From contig JBBDQN010000034.1 in the NCBI GenBank assembly GCA_040905905.1, positions 1 to 30,785 on the forward strand: 30,785 bases of DNA, read 5' to 3'. The DNA is from JAICND01 sp040905905. GTDB taxonomy: Bacteria > Actinomycetota > Acidimicrobiia > Spongiisociales > ZC4RG35. Numbering within the stretch: position 1 is the stretch's first letter; each line of letters starts with the position of its first letter. The notes under the pieces were generated by a model that saw nothing but the letters and a program-made list of their open reading frames with translations, ran no database searches and was not told the origin of the DNA. A program made the translations under genes and the position numbers. Of this stretch, positions 1 through 7,647 are shown in pieces.

Positions 1-149
1 TGGGTCATGACCTGGCGGTGAGCTGCAACGATGCCCGCCTTCCATCCGGGGACCCACCCTCTCTGAGTGCATGGAGTAGGTGGCTGGCGATCACTAATTG
101 AGCCCGCCCACCGTCTCATGCTGGCGCGCAAGTGGGCCCGCTCCGCAAG
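1..149. other. left-edge non-coding stretch, nothing recognised
   Basis: No supported coding region, RNA or repeat was found in the first 149 bases. It is probably the upstream intergenic region of the first operon. The promoter/operator begins directly after it. Confidence 0.4.
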
Positions 150-180
150 ACAGTTGACTGTCAACACTGTGGCTAGGCTC
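150..180 (+). promoter_or_regulatory. operator/promoter of unit 1 (GTTGA-N3-TCAAC palindrome)
   Basis: Bases 153-165 form a 13-bp perfect inverted repeat, GTTGAC-T-GTCAAC. It contains a TTGACT hexamer (154-159) that could be a -35 box; the following TAGGCT (174-179) is a poor -10 match at a short 14-base spacing. The GTTGA-N3-TCAAC pattern recurs at 9467-9479, and a variant occurs at 3090-3109, each in front of a different unit of the same island. The linked GntR/FCD regulator is the natural candidate ligand. The palindrome is seen directly; the regulator assignment is inference. Confidence 0.6.
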
Positions 181-217
181 AATCCACTAAGTCGGGAGAG
201 GACGGGATGGTCGGCCG

Positions 218-2419
218 GTGAGACGGGTGGAAGATGAAGATCTCTTGCTTGGACGTGCCCTCTTCACCGACGACCTGGAGGCGGCCCGGGAGGCTGCGCA
301 CCTAGCGCTGGTCCGGTCACCCTTCCCACATGCCTTGGTGCGCCTCGGATCTCCTCCGCAGGGTGCCTACGTAGTCGTGGCCGAAGATGTTCCCGATCTC
401 ACCTGGCCCCACTTGCTGCCGGGTCCACCGCCGAGGCGGGCGCTCGCTCAAGGACGCGTCAGGTTTGTGGGTGAGGCGGTCGCCGCGATCGTCACCGATG
501 ACGCGAGGACGGGAAGCGACCTGGCTGCCGAGTTCGATGTCGACTACGAGCCCCTCGATGCCGCGACGAGCGTTGAGCTGGCATTGGCGCCGGGTTCCCC
601 ATTGGTCTACCAGGAATTGGGCACCAACGTCGCCTACCGCGACCAATCGGCATCCGACCCCGAATTGTTCGCCGACGCCGACGCGGTCATTAAGAAGACT
701 TTCCGCCAGCACCGGATCGCTCCCGCCATGATGGAATGTCGGGCGATCTTGGCGGTTCCCGATGGAAGGGGCGGGATAGTTGCGTACGTGGGGCACCAGA
801 ACGCGCACAAGTTCCATGGAGAGTTGACCAGGGCACTCGGTCTTGAGTCCGACCAGGTCCGCGTGGTCGTACCCAACGTCGGTGGCGCTTTCGGGGCTAA
901 GGGGCCCCTCTATTCAGAGTACCTCCTGGCGGCGTGGGCAGCGCTCCAGCTCGGTCGACCGGTGAAATACATCGAGACTCGCTCCGAAAACCTCCTCCTT
1001 ACAGTGCATGGCCGTGGTCAGACCCAGCGGGTAGAGGCGGGGGTGACACGCGACGGTCGAATCACCGCCTTGAAAGTGGCCATCGACGGTGAGCTCGGAG
1101 CCGCGGTGGACTCCCAAAGGTGGTGTCTCGCCAGCACCCGAGTCATGATCTCCGGCGCCTATCGGATCCCCCGAATCGAATGGGACGTCCGTGGGGTCCT
1201 CACGCACACACCGCCGGTAGGCGCATTCCGGGGCGCGGGTCGACCGGAGGCCGCGTATCTGATCGAACGTCTAGTCGACGAAGTGGCCAGGGATCTGGAC
1301 ATCGACCCGAAGGTCGTCCGCGAACGCAACTTCATCGAACCCGACTCCTTCCCATATCGGGTCCCGACCGGTGGCACATACGACTCTGGTGACTACCGCA
1401 AGGCATTCGACCTGGCACTCGAACGGCTTCGGTACGAGGAACTGCGTGCAAAACAGAAGGGCACCGATCCTAGGGGCCGGCATCTGACGGGGGTCGGAAT
1501 CGCCTCCTACGTGGAGATGTCAGCAATCGGCGACGAATACGGCTCAGTGGAGCTCCGGGAGGACGGCTCGGTTTTCGTCCGGACTGGGAGCTCACCCCAC
1601 GGACAGGGGCACTACACCACCTGGACCCAACTCGTTGTCGAGCAGATCGGGGTAGACCCGGCGGTAGTGACCGTGATCCACGGTGACACGGCGCTCGTTC
1701 CCCGTGGTGGCGGGACGTACGGGAGCAAGTCGTCATCTCTTGCCGGGAGCGCAATCGACGCTGCAGCACGGACAGTGGCTGGAGAATTGCGACGGCTTGC
1801 CGCGTCTCGTTTGGAGGCGGCTCCCGTCGACATTGTCCTGGTGAACGGCCACGCTGAGGTCATCGGATCCCCTGGATCTGGAGTGTCTCTCGCAACCCTG
1901 GCAGCCGACGCCGGGGGAAAGGTCGAAGCCGAGAACGTCTTCGAGGGCAGGGGTCAAAACCACCCATACGGCACGCATGCCTGTGAGGTCGAGATTGACA
2001 CCGAGACCGGGACCGTAGCGATCACGAGATACGTGGCAATCGACGACTCCGGGCGCGTGATCAACCCGCTCATCGTCGAGGGTCAGCTGCTCGGTGGGAT
2101 CCTGCAGGGTATCTCCCACGTTATGGCTGAAGAAGTCAGGTTTGACGAACACGGACAACTACTTAACGGTTCGTTTGCCACCTACCTGCTCCCGGCGATC
2201 GGGGCAACACCAAGAGTCGAGGGACATCGAATCGAGGCACCCTCACCGACCAACCCTCTGGGCGTGAAGGGTGTGGGGGAGTCGGGGATCACGGGTGCCA
2301 CCGCGGCAGTGGCCAACGCCGTCTATGCCGCTCTTGCTCCATTAGGTGTCGACGAGGAAGCGCTTCCAATGCCGTTCACACCTGACAAGGTCTGGGCGGC
2401 AGTGGCGTCGAGACGATGA
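218..2419 (+). CDS. molybdenum hydroxylase large subunit (xanthine dehydrogenase/CoxL family), no. 1
   Basis: A 733-residue molybdopterin-binding catalytic subunit of the xanthine dehydrogenase/aldehyde oxidase family. The N-terminal hammerhead domain covers about residues 1-110 (RRVEDEDLLLGRALFTDD is the usual opening), and the Mo-binding domains follow. Visible motifs are GGAFGAKG near residue 220, AFRGAGR near 335 and GVKGVGESG with the predicted catalytic Glu at 688. AFRGAGR resembles form II CoxL (AYRGAGR) and not the form I Cys loop, so CO oxidation is unlikely. Such enzymes hydroxylate aldehydes or N-heterocycles. The GTG start at 218 is used because nothing longer is open; an ATG at 207 with a better ribosome site lies out of frame. 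The [2Fe-2S] partner overlaps the stop, but no FAD subunit follows. A role such as pyridoxal oxidation is inference. Confidence 0.88.
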   Translation: MRRVEDEDLLLGRALFTDDLEAAREAAHLALVRSPFPHALVRLGSPPQGAYVVVAEDVPDLTWPHLLPGPPPRRALAQGRVRFVGEAVAAIVTDDARTGSDLAAEFDVDYEPLDAATSVELALAPGSPLVYQELGTNVAYRDQSASDPELFADADAVIKKTFRQHRIAPAMMECRAILAVPDGRGGIVAYVGHQNAHKFHGELTRALGLESDQVRVVVPNVGGAFGAKGPLYSEYLLAAWAALQLGRPVKYIETRSENLLLTVHGRGQTQRVEAGVTRDGRITALKVAIDGELGAAVDSQRWCLASTRVMISGAYRIPRIEWDVRGVLTHTPPVGAFRGAGRPEAAYLIERLVDEVARDLDIDPKVVRERNFIEPDSFPYRVPTGGTYDSGDYRKAFDLALERLRYEELRAKQKGTDPRGRHLTGVGIASYVEMSAIGDEYGSVELREDGSVFVRTGSSPHGQGHYTTWTQLVVEQIGVDPAVVTVIHGDTALVPRGGGTYGSKSSSLAGSAIDAAARTVAGELRRLAASRLEAAPVDIVLVNGHAEVIGSPGSGVSLATLAADAGGKVEAENVFEGRGQNHPYGTHACEVEIDTETGTVAITRYVAIDDSGRVINPLIVEGQLLGGILQGISHVMAEEVRFDEHGQLLNGSFATYLLPAIGATPRVEGHRIEAPSPTNPLGVKGVGESGITGATAAVANAVYAALAPLGVDEEALPMPFTPDKVWAAVASRR

Positions 2420-2976
2420 CTCCTATCGACTTTGTGGTCAACGACGAAACACGGAGTCGACCCGACGCGACCGAGCTCCTGGTCTTCGCCCTGCGGAACG
2501 GTTTCGGATTGACCGGTACCAAAGTTGGATGCGACTCGAGCACGTGTGGCGCGTGCACCGTGCTACTCGACGGCGAGGCGGTCAAGTCGTGCACGATTCT
2601 CGTCGGGCAGGCCCAAGGTCGTCGAGTCACCACCATCGAGGGCATCTCCGTTGACGTGTTGACACCGATCCAACAAGCATTCAATGACGAGCATGGCCTG
2701 CAATGCGGCTACTGCACACCAGGCTTCATCATGTCGGTGACGGCCCTCCTGTCGGTCTTCGAGGATCCCGATAAAAACACAGTCTTGGAGGCGCTAGAAG
2801 GCAACCTGTGTCGCTGCACCGGATACACGGGGATCATCAACGCGGTCATGAGGGCTGCTGCCTTGGTTCGCGGTGAGGATCCTCCGATCAAAGCGGGAGT
2901 AGCCTACAACACCCCTTTGGCCGTCATCGCGGTGACTGACGCGGTGGGAGAGGCGTCCGATGTGGAAGTTGTGTGA
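2416..2976 (+). CDS. [2Fe-2S] subunit of molybdenum hydroxylase no. 1
   Basis: A 186-residue small subunit carrying both iron-sulphur clusters. The N-terminal ferredoxin-like cluster is ligated by the Cys set in GCDSSTCGACTVLLDG plus a later Cys (about residues 36-60). The C-terminal helical cluster has QCGYCTPGF and LCRCTGY (about residues 95-140). The ATG overlaps the large-subunit stop as ATGA, which implies translational coupling. It has about 30 more C-terminal residues than the 153-residue paralogue at 12701. It passes electrons from the Mo centre onward; a FAD subunit is absent from this unit, so it may share the one at 16479 or use another acceptor. Confidence 0.9.
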   Translation: MTPIDFVVNDETRSRPDATELLVFALRNGFGLTGTKVGCDSSTCGACTVLLDGEAVKSCTILVGQAQGRRVTTIEGISVDVLTPIQQAFNDEHGLQCGYCTPGFIMSVTALLSVFEDPDKNTVLEALEGNLCRCTGYTGIINAVMRAAALVRGEDPPIKAGVAYNTPLAVIAVTDAVGEASDVEVV

Positions 2977-3089
2977 CCGGTCGCCAAATGGCCCAGTCAT
3001 CAGCGAGACTTGCTGTCTCCTTCCGAGATGGCCGATTCGCCAGGGACGTACGGGTCCCCGATCGCCGTCGGAGCATCCAAACTCCACGA

Positions 3090-3127
3090 GTCAACAGTTG
3101 ACTGATGACATCAAGCGATGGTAATTT
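3090..3127 (+). promoter_or_regulatory. operator/promoter of unit 2
   Basis: Bases 3090-3102 are a perfect inverted repeat, GTCAAC-A-GTTGAC. The right half reads on as CAGTTGACTG, the same ten bases as in the unit 1 operator (152-161 region). TTGACT at 3098-3103 followed 18 bases later by TAATTT (3122-3127) is a reasonable promoter, putting transcription start near 3135. A repressor here would cover the -35 box. This also argues that the ATG at 3181, and not the in-frame start at 3118, begins the binding protein. Binding by the linked GntR protein is inferred. Confidence 0.6.
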
Positions 3128-3180
3128 CCGACGAGCGGGCGGTTGAGTCCGCTGCCTATCAACGAAGAGAGAAGGCCACC

Positions 3181-4224
3181 ATGACGGGCAAACGGCTACG
3201 AATACCAACGACATGGATCCTCATTTGCACACTGGCCCTAATTGTTGCGGCGTGCGGGGGCACGGCTGCAACCACAACGCAGGGCTCAGCAGCCACGACC
3301 GCAGCCGAAACCACGACCACCGCAGCAGAAACCACGACCACCGAGTCGATGGAACCCACCGTGCTTCGCTTTGGCGTGACCCCCGCCGACGATTCTGCAG
3401 GTCAGGAGGAGCGGTTCGGGGCCATGGTCGCCGCATTGGAGGAGGACCTCGGCGTCGAAGTCGAGTTCATCACCACCCAGAGTTACGCGGGACACATCGA
3501 GGGTCTGATCGCAGGAGACCTCGACATTTCGGTGATGTCACCGTTCGCATATGTGATCGCGACCGGGGCCGGCGCTGACATCGAGGCCCGCGGCGCATAC
3601 ATCACATCGCCGACCGGTCAGCCGGTCTACAGGTCGCATGGCCTGGCGCGAGCGGACAGCCCCGACGTTGCCAGCATCGAAGACTATGCGGGCAAGAGGA
3701 TCTGCTTCGTCGACCCAGGCTCGGCTTCGGGATTCCTGATTCCATCGGCTGGGCTCCTTGCCGTCGGCATCGATCCGGAGGCCGATCTGGCAGAAGCCAT
3801 CTTCGCCGGCGGACATGACACCTCCGTGCTGGCTATAGCCGACGGGTCTTGCGATGCCGGCTTCGCCGTCGACACCCAGCTCGATCGGGCCATCGCGGAG
3901 GGAGATGTCGCCGAAGGCGAACTGGTGAAAGTCTGGGAGTCGGCAGACATCCCGGGTGTCGTCCTTACAGTCAGCGGGGCGCTTCCCGAGGATCTCCGCG
4001 ACGCTATCGCCGACGTATTCCTCAACAACACCGGCGCAGACCTCTACGAACGGGGTTTCTGCAACGAAAACTGGGTCGAGCAAGATGGCCCGACAGGTAC
4101 TCCCTGGTGCCCCATTGCCGGGACCAGCACCTGGGGCTTCGCCGTGGTCGACGACAGTCTCTACGACAGCCTGAGAGAGGTTTGCGAGTTGACGCAAGCA
4201 CCTGCCTGCACTGAGACCGGGTGA
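3181..4224 (+). CDS. phnD: PhnD-like ABC transporter substrate-binding lipoprotein
   Basis: A 347-residue lipoprotein of the phosphate/phosphonate-binding family. It has a signal peptide with lipobox VAAC (lipidated Cys25), then a Thr/Ala-rich linker to about residue 58, then the binding domain beginning VLRFGVTPADDSAG. Family landmarks are DISVMSPFAYV, GKRICFVDPGSASGFLIPS and IFAGGHDTSVLAIADGSCDAGF. Start 3181 is preceded by a purine-rich ribosome site (GAAGAGAGAAGG) and fits the promoter at 3098-3127. Homologues bind phosphonates, phosphite or other compounds carrying a phosphoryl-like group. No C-P lyase or phosphonatase lies nearby; B6 genes do. A phosphorylated vitamer such as PLP or PMP as ligand is therefore a hypothesis. 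Confidence 0.88.
   Translation: MTGKRLRIPTTWILICTLALIVAACGGTAATTTQGSAATTAAETTTTAAETTTTESMEPTVLRFGVTPADDSAGQEERFGAMVAALEEDLGVEVEFITTQSYAGHIEGLIAGDLDISVMSPFAYVIATGAGADIEARGAYITSPTGQPVYRSHGLARADSPDVASIEDYAGKRICFVDPGSASGFLIPSAGLLAVGIDPEADLAEAIFAGGHDTSVLAIADGSCDAGFAVDTQLDRAIAEGDVAEGELVKVWESADIPGVVLTVSGALPEDLRDAIADVFLNNTGADLYERGFCNENWVEQDGPTGTPWCPIAGTSTWGFAVVDDSLYDSLREVCELTQAPACTETG
3301..3342 (+). repeat. 21-bp tandem repeat coding the Thr-rich lipoprotein linker
   Basis: Two consecutive 21-base units (3301-3321 and 3322-3342) differ at one base and each encode AAETTTT. They lie in the linker between the lipidated Cys and the folded domain, where length variation is tolerated. The repeat probably arose by slippage. 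Confidence 0.8.
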
Positions 4225-4239
4225 GCACTGCGGGATATC

Positions 4240-4272
4240 GAGAGGGGCGGGGGCCAGACCCCCGCCCCTCTC
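4240..4272 (+). promoter_or_regulatory. intercistronic GC-rich hairpin after the binding-protein gene
   Basis: A perfect 14-bp stem (4240-4253 pairing with 4259-4272) closes a 5-base loop, CCAGA. It begins 15 bases after the binding-protein stop and about 85 bases before the ATPase gene. No T-run follows, so it is not a standard intrinsic terminator. Such hairpins after binding-protein genes commonly protect the upstream mRNA or reduce read-through, so the binding protein is made in excess of the ATPase and permease. That role is inferred by analogy. Confidence 0.7.
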
Positions 4273-4356
4273 CAACATCTGGAGGGCCTACGATTCCCGT
4301 CCACAAAGCCCCTGCCTGATGAAAACGCGGCCTCGGCCGGAGGGGCGACGGATCGC

Positions 4357-5196
4357 ATGAAGATGGCAGGACCCGATCAGATAAAGCAACAGGGTCGGGG
4401 CGACGCGTCCGCGGAGCCGACGGTACGGGTCGAGAACCTGGTCAAGGTCTTTGACCAGGGCGCGGTGGAGGCCCTTAGGGGGATCAGCTTTGAAGTGATG
4501 CCAGCCTCATTGACCGTCCTCGTCGGTCGTTCCGGTTCTGGGAAGTCGACCTTGCTTCGAACGATTAACGGTCTCGAGCGTCCGACATCTGGTCGTGTGG
4601 TCGTATTTGGACAGGTCCCTGCCGTCCTCGCGCCATCGGAGCTGCGCAGGCTTAGGCGTCGGATCGGCTTCGTGTTCCAGAGCTTCAATCTGGTCGGTCG
4701 GGCCATGGCACTCGAGAACGTCCTGAGTGGAGCGCTCGGGCGACTGAAGGCACCGCGTTACGGCCCCATGACCTACAGCAACACTTTGCGGAAAGAAGCG
4801 CTGGAACAACTGGACAGGGTCGGTGTGGCCGACAAGGCATTTCAGCGGGCGGACACCCTCTCGGGCGGCCAGCAGCAGAGAGTTGCCATTGCCCGCATGC
4901 TGTTCCAGAAACCCGACCTGGTGCTGGCTGACGAGCCCGTTGCATCTCTTGATCCCGAGTCCTCGCGCCAGGTGATGGAACTTCTCTTTGCCTGTTGTGC
5001 CGAGAGCAACCTCACCGTCATCTGCAGTTTGCATCAGATGGACCTGGCAATGGGGTGGGCCGATCGCGTAATCGGGATGAGATTGGGTCAAATAGTCCTC
5101 GATCGGCCGGCATCAGGGCTCACCTCCGAAGAAACGATGGCGGTATATGACGTCGAGGAGGCCGACGACTCTCCGCCGGCCGACAAAGCTCCGTGA
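4357..5196 (+). CDS. phnC: PhnC-like ABC transporter ATP-binding protein
   Basis: A 279-residue ABC ATPase. Walker A is GRSGSGKST (about residues 56-64), the Q-loop is FVFQSFNL, the signature is LSGGQQQR (about 167) and Walker B is DLVLADEP (about 186), followed by an SLDP D-loop and a switch His in CSLHQMDLA. The N-terminal VENLVKVFDQGAVEALRGISFEV pattern and LSGALGRLKAPR are typical of phosphonate-type PhnC proteins. The ATG at 4357 has GGAGGGG upstream; an ATG at 4363 is also possible. The first 20 residues are polar and probably disordered. It energises the permease encoded next, with a 4-base GTGA overlap. Confidence 0.92.
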   Translation: MKMAGPDQIKQQGRGDASAEPTVRVENLVKVFDQGAVEALRGISFEVMPASLTVLVGRSGSGKSTLLRTINGLERPTSGRVVVFGQVPAVLAPSELRRLRRRIGFVFQSFNLVGRAMALENVLSGALGRLKAPRYGPMTYSNTLRKEALEQLDRVGVADKAFQRADTLSGGQQQRVAIARMLFQKPDLVLADEPVASLDPESSRQVMELLFACCAESNLTVICSLHQMDLAMGWADRVIGMRLGQIVLDRPASGLTSEETMAVYDVEEADDSPPADKAP

Positions 5197-6905
5197 GCGT
5201 CCGACTGGCCCGTCTCGGATCCGACGTCGTACGCCCTCCATGGACCCGGCAAAGGCTCCAGTTTCCGCTCCTGTCCTTAGTCGTCTTTGTCCTGTTCCTA
5301 GTCGCCGTTAGCCAGACGGGAGTATCCATCGGAAGGCTGTTCGGCAGCTTCGAAGCGGTCGGCAACCTTCTGGAGCGGATGTGGCCACCAGTGACGTTCG
5401 AATGGCCTCGCTACCTAGCGGCGATCAGGTTGACTTTCTTCATGGTCGTGGCCGCTACGGGACTGGCTCTGGTCATGTCGATCCCGTTTGCGATCCTTTC
5501 AGCCCGCAATACGACAGTGAACCGGACGACATTCGCTATTGCTCGCGGAGTGGTCGTCTTCACGAGGGCGGTACCGAGCATCGTGTGGGCTCTCCTGCTG
5601 GTTCGAGCCATTGGCATTGGACCGTTGGCCGGTGTTCTCGCCATGGCCATCAGTTCGGTCGGGATGCTGGGCAAGCTCTTCGCCGACACCATCGAAGATG
5701 TTGATCGCCGGCCGCTTGAGGCACTCGCGGCCAATGGCAGCGGGCCAGCTCAAGTCTTTATCTCAGGAATCCTTCCCCAGGTGGTAACGGCTTGGATTTC
5801 GCTGACATTGTTTCGTCTCGACATCAACGTGCGCCGTTCAATCATTCTTGGTTTTGTCGGGGCAGGAGGAATCGGCTTTGAGCTCCAACGAGTACTGGGA
5901 CAGTTGGTCTATAGGCGCGGATTAACGATCATCGCGATGATCTTCGTATTCATTGCCGTGATCGAACAGCTTTCGGGTTGGGCCCGGAAGGTGCTGGTCG
6001 GCAACGAGGGTCCAGGACAGAACCCATGGAAGGGGCCAGGACGTCGAAAAGCCGGACCGGCAGCGGTTGCGAGGAGTCCTGAGCAGAAGCCAGAGATGGA
6101 TTCGGGCTCAGGCGTCTCCGGCGACACCGTGAGAGTTCCTTGGACTCGGCTCCGATTCTTCAAGGTGGTCAGCCTCGGAATCGGTTCCGTCCTGGTAGTG
6201 GTCTCGATGGCCGTGGTGAACCTGACACCCGCCAGCTTCGTGTCGGCCTGGGTAAAGCTTGGAGGTGTCGCGCGTCGCATGTTTCCGCCGGATTTCTTGA
6301 CCAACTGGGAAGGCATTGCGGTCCAAATGCTGGAGACGGTCTGGATCGCGCTGGCGGCCACTGTGCTGGGGATGGCGATTGCCCTACCGGTGGCCATTCT
6401 TGCGGCCCGCAACACCACGCCTCGTCGCTGGGTGTCCGTGCTCGCCCGAGGCGCGATGTTGGTCCAACGCGGGGTCCCGGAACTGATCCTCGCAGTGCTC
6501 TTTGTGGTCGCTGTTGGGCTCGGACCTTTCGCCGGAGTCCTGGCCCTCACCGTCGGAGCGATCGGGTTTACCGGCAAGCTCCTCGCTGATGGCTTCGAAA
6601 CACTGCCCGACAACTCGTTGGTCGCATTGACCTCGGTAGGCGCCAACTGGTGGCAGAGAATCTCAGGAGGGCTGCTTCCCCAAGCGATGCCAATGATCGC
6701 GGGAATTGGGATATACACCCTTGACGTCTACATCCGGGCGGCGGCGATCCTGGGGATTGTCGGAGCCGGCGGTATAGGGGGAATTCTGAACTCCACTATC
6801 CAGTCCCACTCATACGACCGGACGTTCGCGATCGTCTTGATCATCTTCGCCCTGATCTATGGGTTCGAGCGGCTCGCCGGCTGGGCCCGAAAGCGTCTGA
6901 TATGA
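5193..6905 (+). CDS. phnE: fused tandem PhnE-like ABC permease
   Basis: A 570-residue membrane protein made of two PhnE-type permease domains, each about 250 residues, against one domain of about 260-280 residues in most PhnE proteins. Each half has several hydrophobic segments and an EAA-type loop. In the first half, LEALAANGSGPAQVF is followed by ILGFVGAGGIG near residue 225. In the second, LVALTSVGANWWQR is followed by ILGIVGAGGIG near 522. A hydrophilic linker rich in Gly, Pro and Lys (about 270-311) joins them. One polypeptide may thus supply both membrane halves. The GTG start overlaps the ATPase stop. The halves are diverged, so the duplication is old. Confidence 0.9.
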   Translation: MSVRLARLGSDVVRPPWTRQRLQFPLLSLVVFVLFLVAVSQTGVSIGRLFGSFEAVGNLLERMWPPVTFEWPRYLAAIRLTFFMVVAATGLALVMSIPFAILSARNTTVNRTTFAIARGVVVFTRAVPSIVWALLLVRAIGIGPLAGVLAMAISSVGMLGKLFADTIEDVDRRPLEALAANGSGPAQVFISGILPQVVTAWISLTLFRLDINVRRSIILGFVGAGGIGFELQRVLGQLVYRRGLTIIAMIFVFIAVIEQLSGWARKVLVGNEGPGQNPWKGPGRRKAGPAAVARSPEQKPEMDSGSGVSGDTVRVPWTRLRFFKVVSLGIGSVLVVVSMAVVNLTPASFVSAWVKLGGVARRMFPPDFLTNWEGIAVQMLETVWIALAATVLGMAIALPVAILAARNTTPRRWVSVLARGAMLVQRGVPELILAVLFVVAVGLGPFAGVLALTVGAIGFTGKLLADGFETLPDNSLVALTSVGANWWQRISGGLLPQAMPMIAGIGIYTLDVYIRAAAILGIVGAGGIGGILNSTIQSHSYDRTFAIVLIIFALIYGFERLAGWARKRLI

Positions 6906-6915
6906 AGCGGCTCAC

Positions 6916-7647
6916 ATGACGATTAGAAGGAATCTGATCGAAGAGCTTGCCGAGCGAATCAACTTTCGAGACCTTGGCGGCATGATCACTGAAGATGGGA
7001 AGACCATCGTGTCCCGCATGTTGTTCCGGAGCGGCTTGCTGACCGACCTCGAACCCGAAACCAGAGCCGCCATCGAAAACGACCTCGGGGTGCGGAAAGT
7101 GATCGACATCCGACGCTTGGACGAGATCGATGTTCACCCGCCTGCCAAATTCGAGAAGGCGTCGGTGCACCGGCTGCCCTTGTCGCCGGTCGGGGTGGCC
7201 CTGATCGTCGACCCGGTTGACACCTACGAGTCGGTGGCGGATTGGTACTGGAGGCAACTCACACTGGGCCAGGACACGGTCCGCAAGGTATTCGACGTGC
7301 TGGCCGAGGACGCGGAGGGCGGGGTGATAATTCACTGCCATGCTGGCAAGGATCGGACTGGGGTGATCATCGCCCTAGTCCTCACCGTCCTGGGGGCGCC
7401 ACGGGAGGCGATCCTGGCCGACTACGCCGTCTCGAGGACGAACACTTCCGACGCCTTCTTCGAAGCTCTGCCGCCAAGGTTCTCCGAAGCCGACCCCCAG
7501 AGCATGGATCTGCTGCTCGACAGGGTCGACCGGGAGTACGGGTCCGTCGAGAATTATCTGAAAGCGATCGGGGTGGGGGATGACACGATCGACGCCATCC
7601 GGCGACGTTATCTCGGCGGACGGTCAGACGAGGACAAGGGAAAGTGA
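6916..7647 (+). CDS. tyrosine-phosphatase-like (Y_phosphatase3) Cys-dependent phosphatase
   Basis: A 243-residue soluble protein of the bacterial Tyr phosphatase family related to Listeria LipA and mycobacterial PtpB. The N-terminal NFRDLGG is the family opening, RSGLLTDL and KVIDIRR follow, and the P-loop HCHAGKDRTGV carries the nucleophile Cys141 and Arg147 of the CX5R motif. It begins 11 bases after the permease stop and its own stop overlaps pdxH by four bases. It therefore sits between a phosphonate/phosphate-type importer and a B6-phosphate enzyme. Established family roles are protein or phosphoinositide dephosphorylation. Dephosphorylation of imported PLP or PMP is my inference from position. 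Confidence 0.85.
   Translation: MTIRRNLIEELAERINFRDLGGMITEDGKTIVSRMLFRSGLLTDLEPETRAAIENDLGVRKVIDIRRLDEIDVHPPAKFEKASVHRLPLSPVGVALIVDPVDTYESVADWYWRQLTLGQDTVRKVFDVLAEDAEGGVIIHCHAGKDRTGVIIALVLTVLGAPREAILADYAVSRTNTSDAFFEALPPRFSEADPQSMDLLLDRVDREYGSVENYLKAIGVGDDTIDAIRRRYLGGRSDEDKGK

Noticed and set aside
3301..3342. CRISPR-like repeats
   Set aside because: Only two adjacent 21-base units without spacers, in frame and coding for a Thr-rich linker.
4240..4272. Rho-independent terminator
   Set aside because: The stem is perfect, but no T-run follows and the ABC genes continue downstream.
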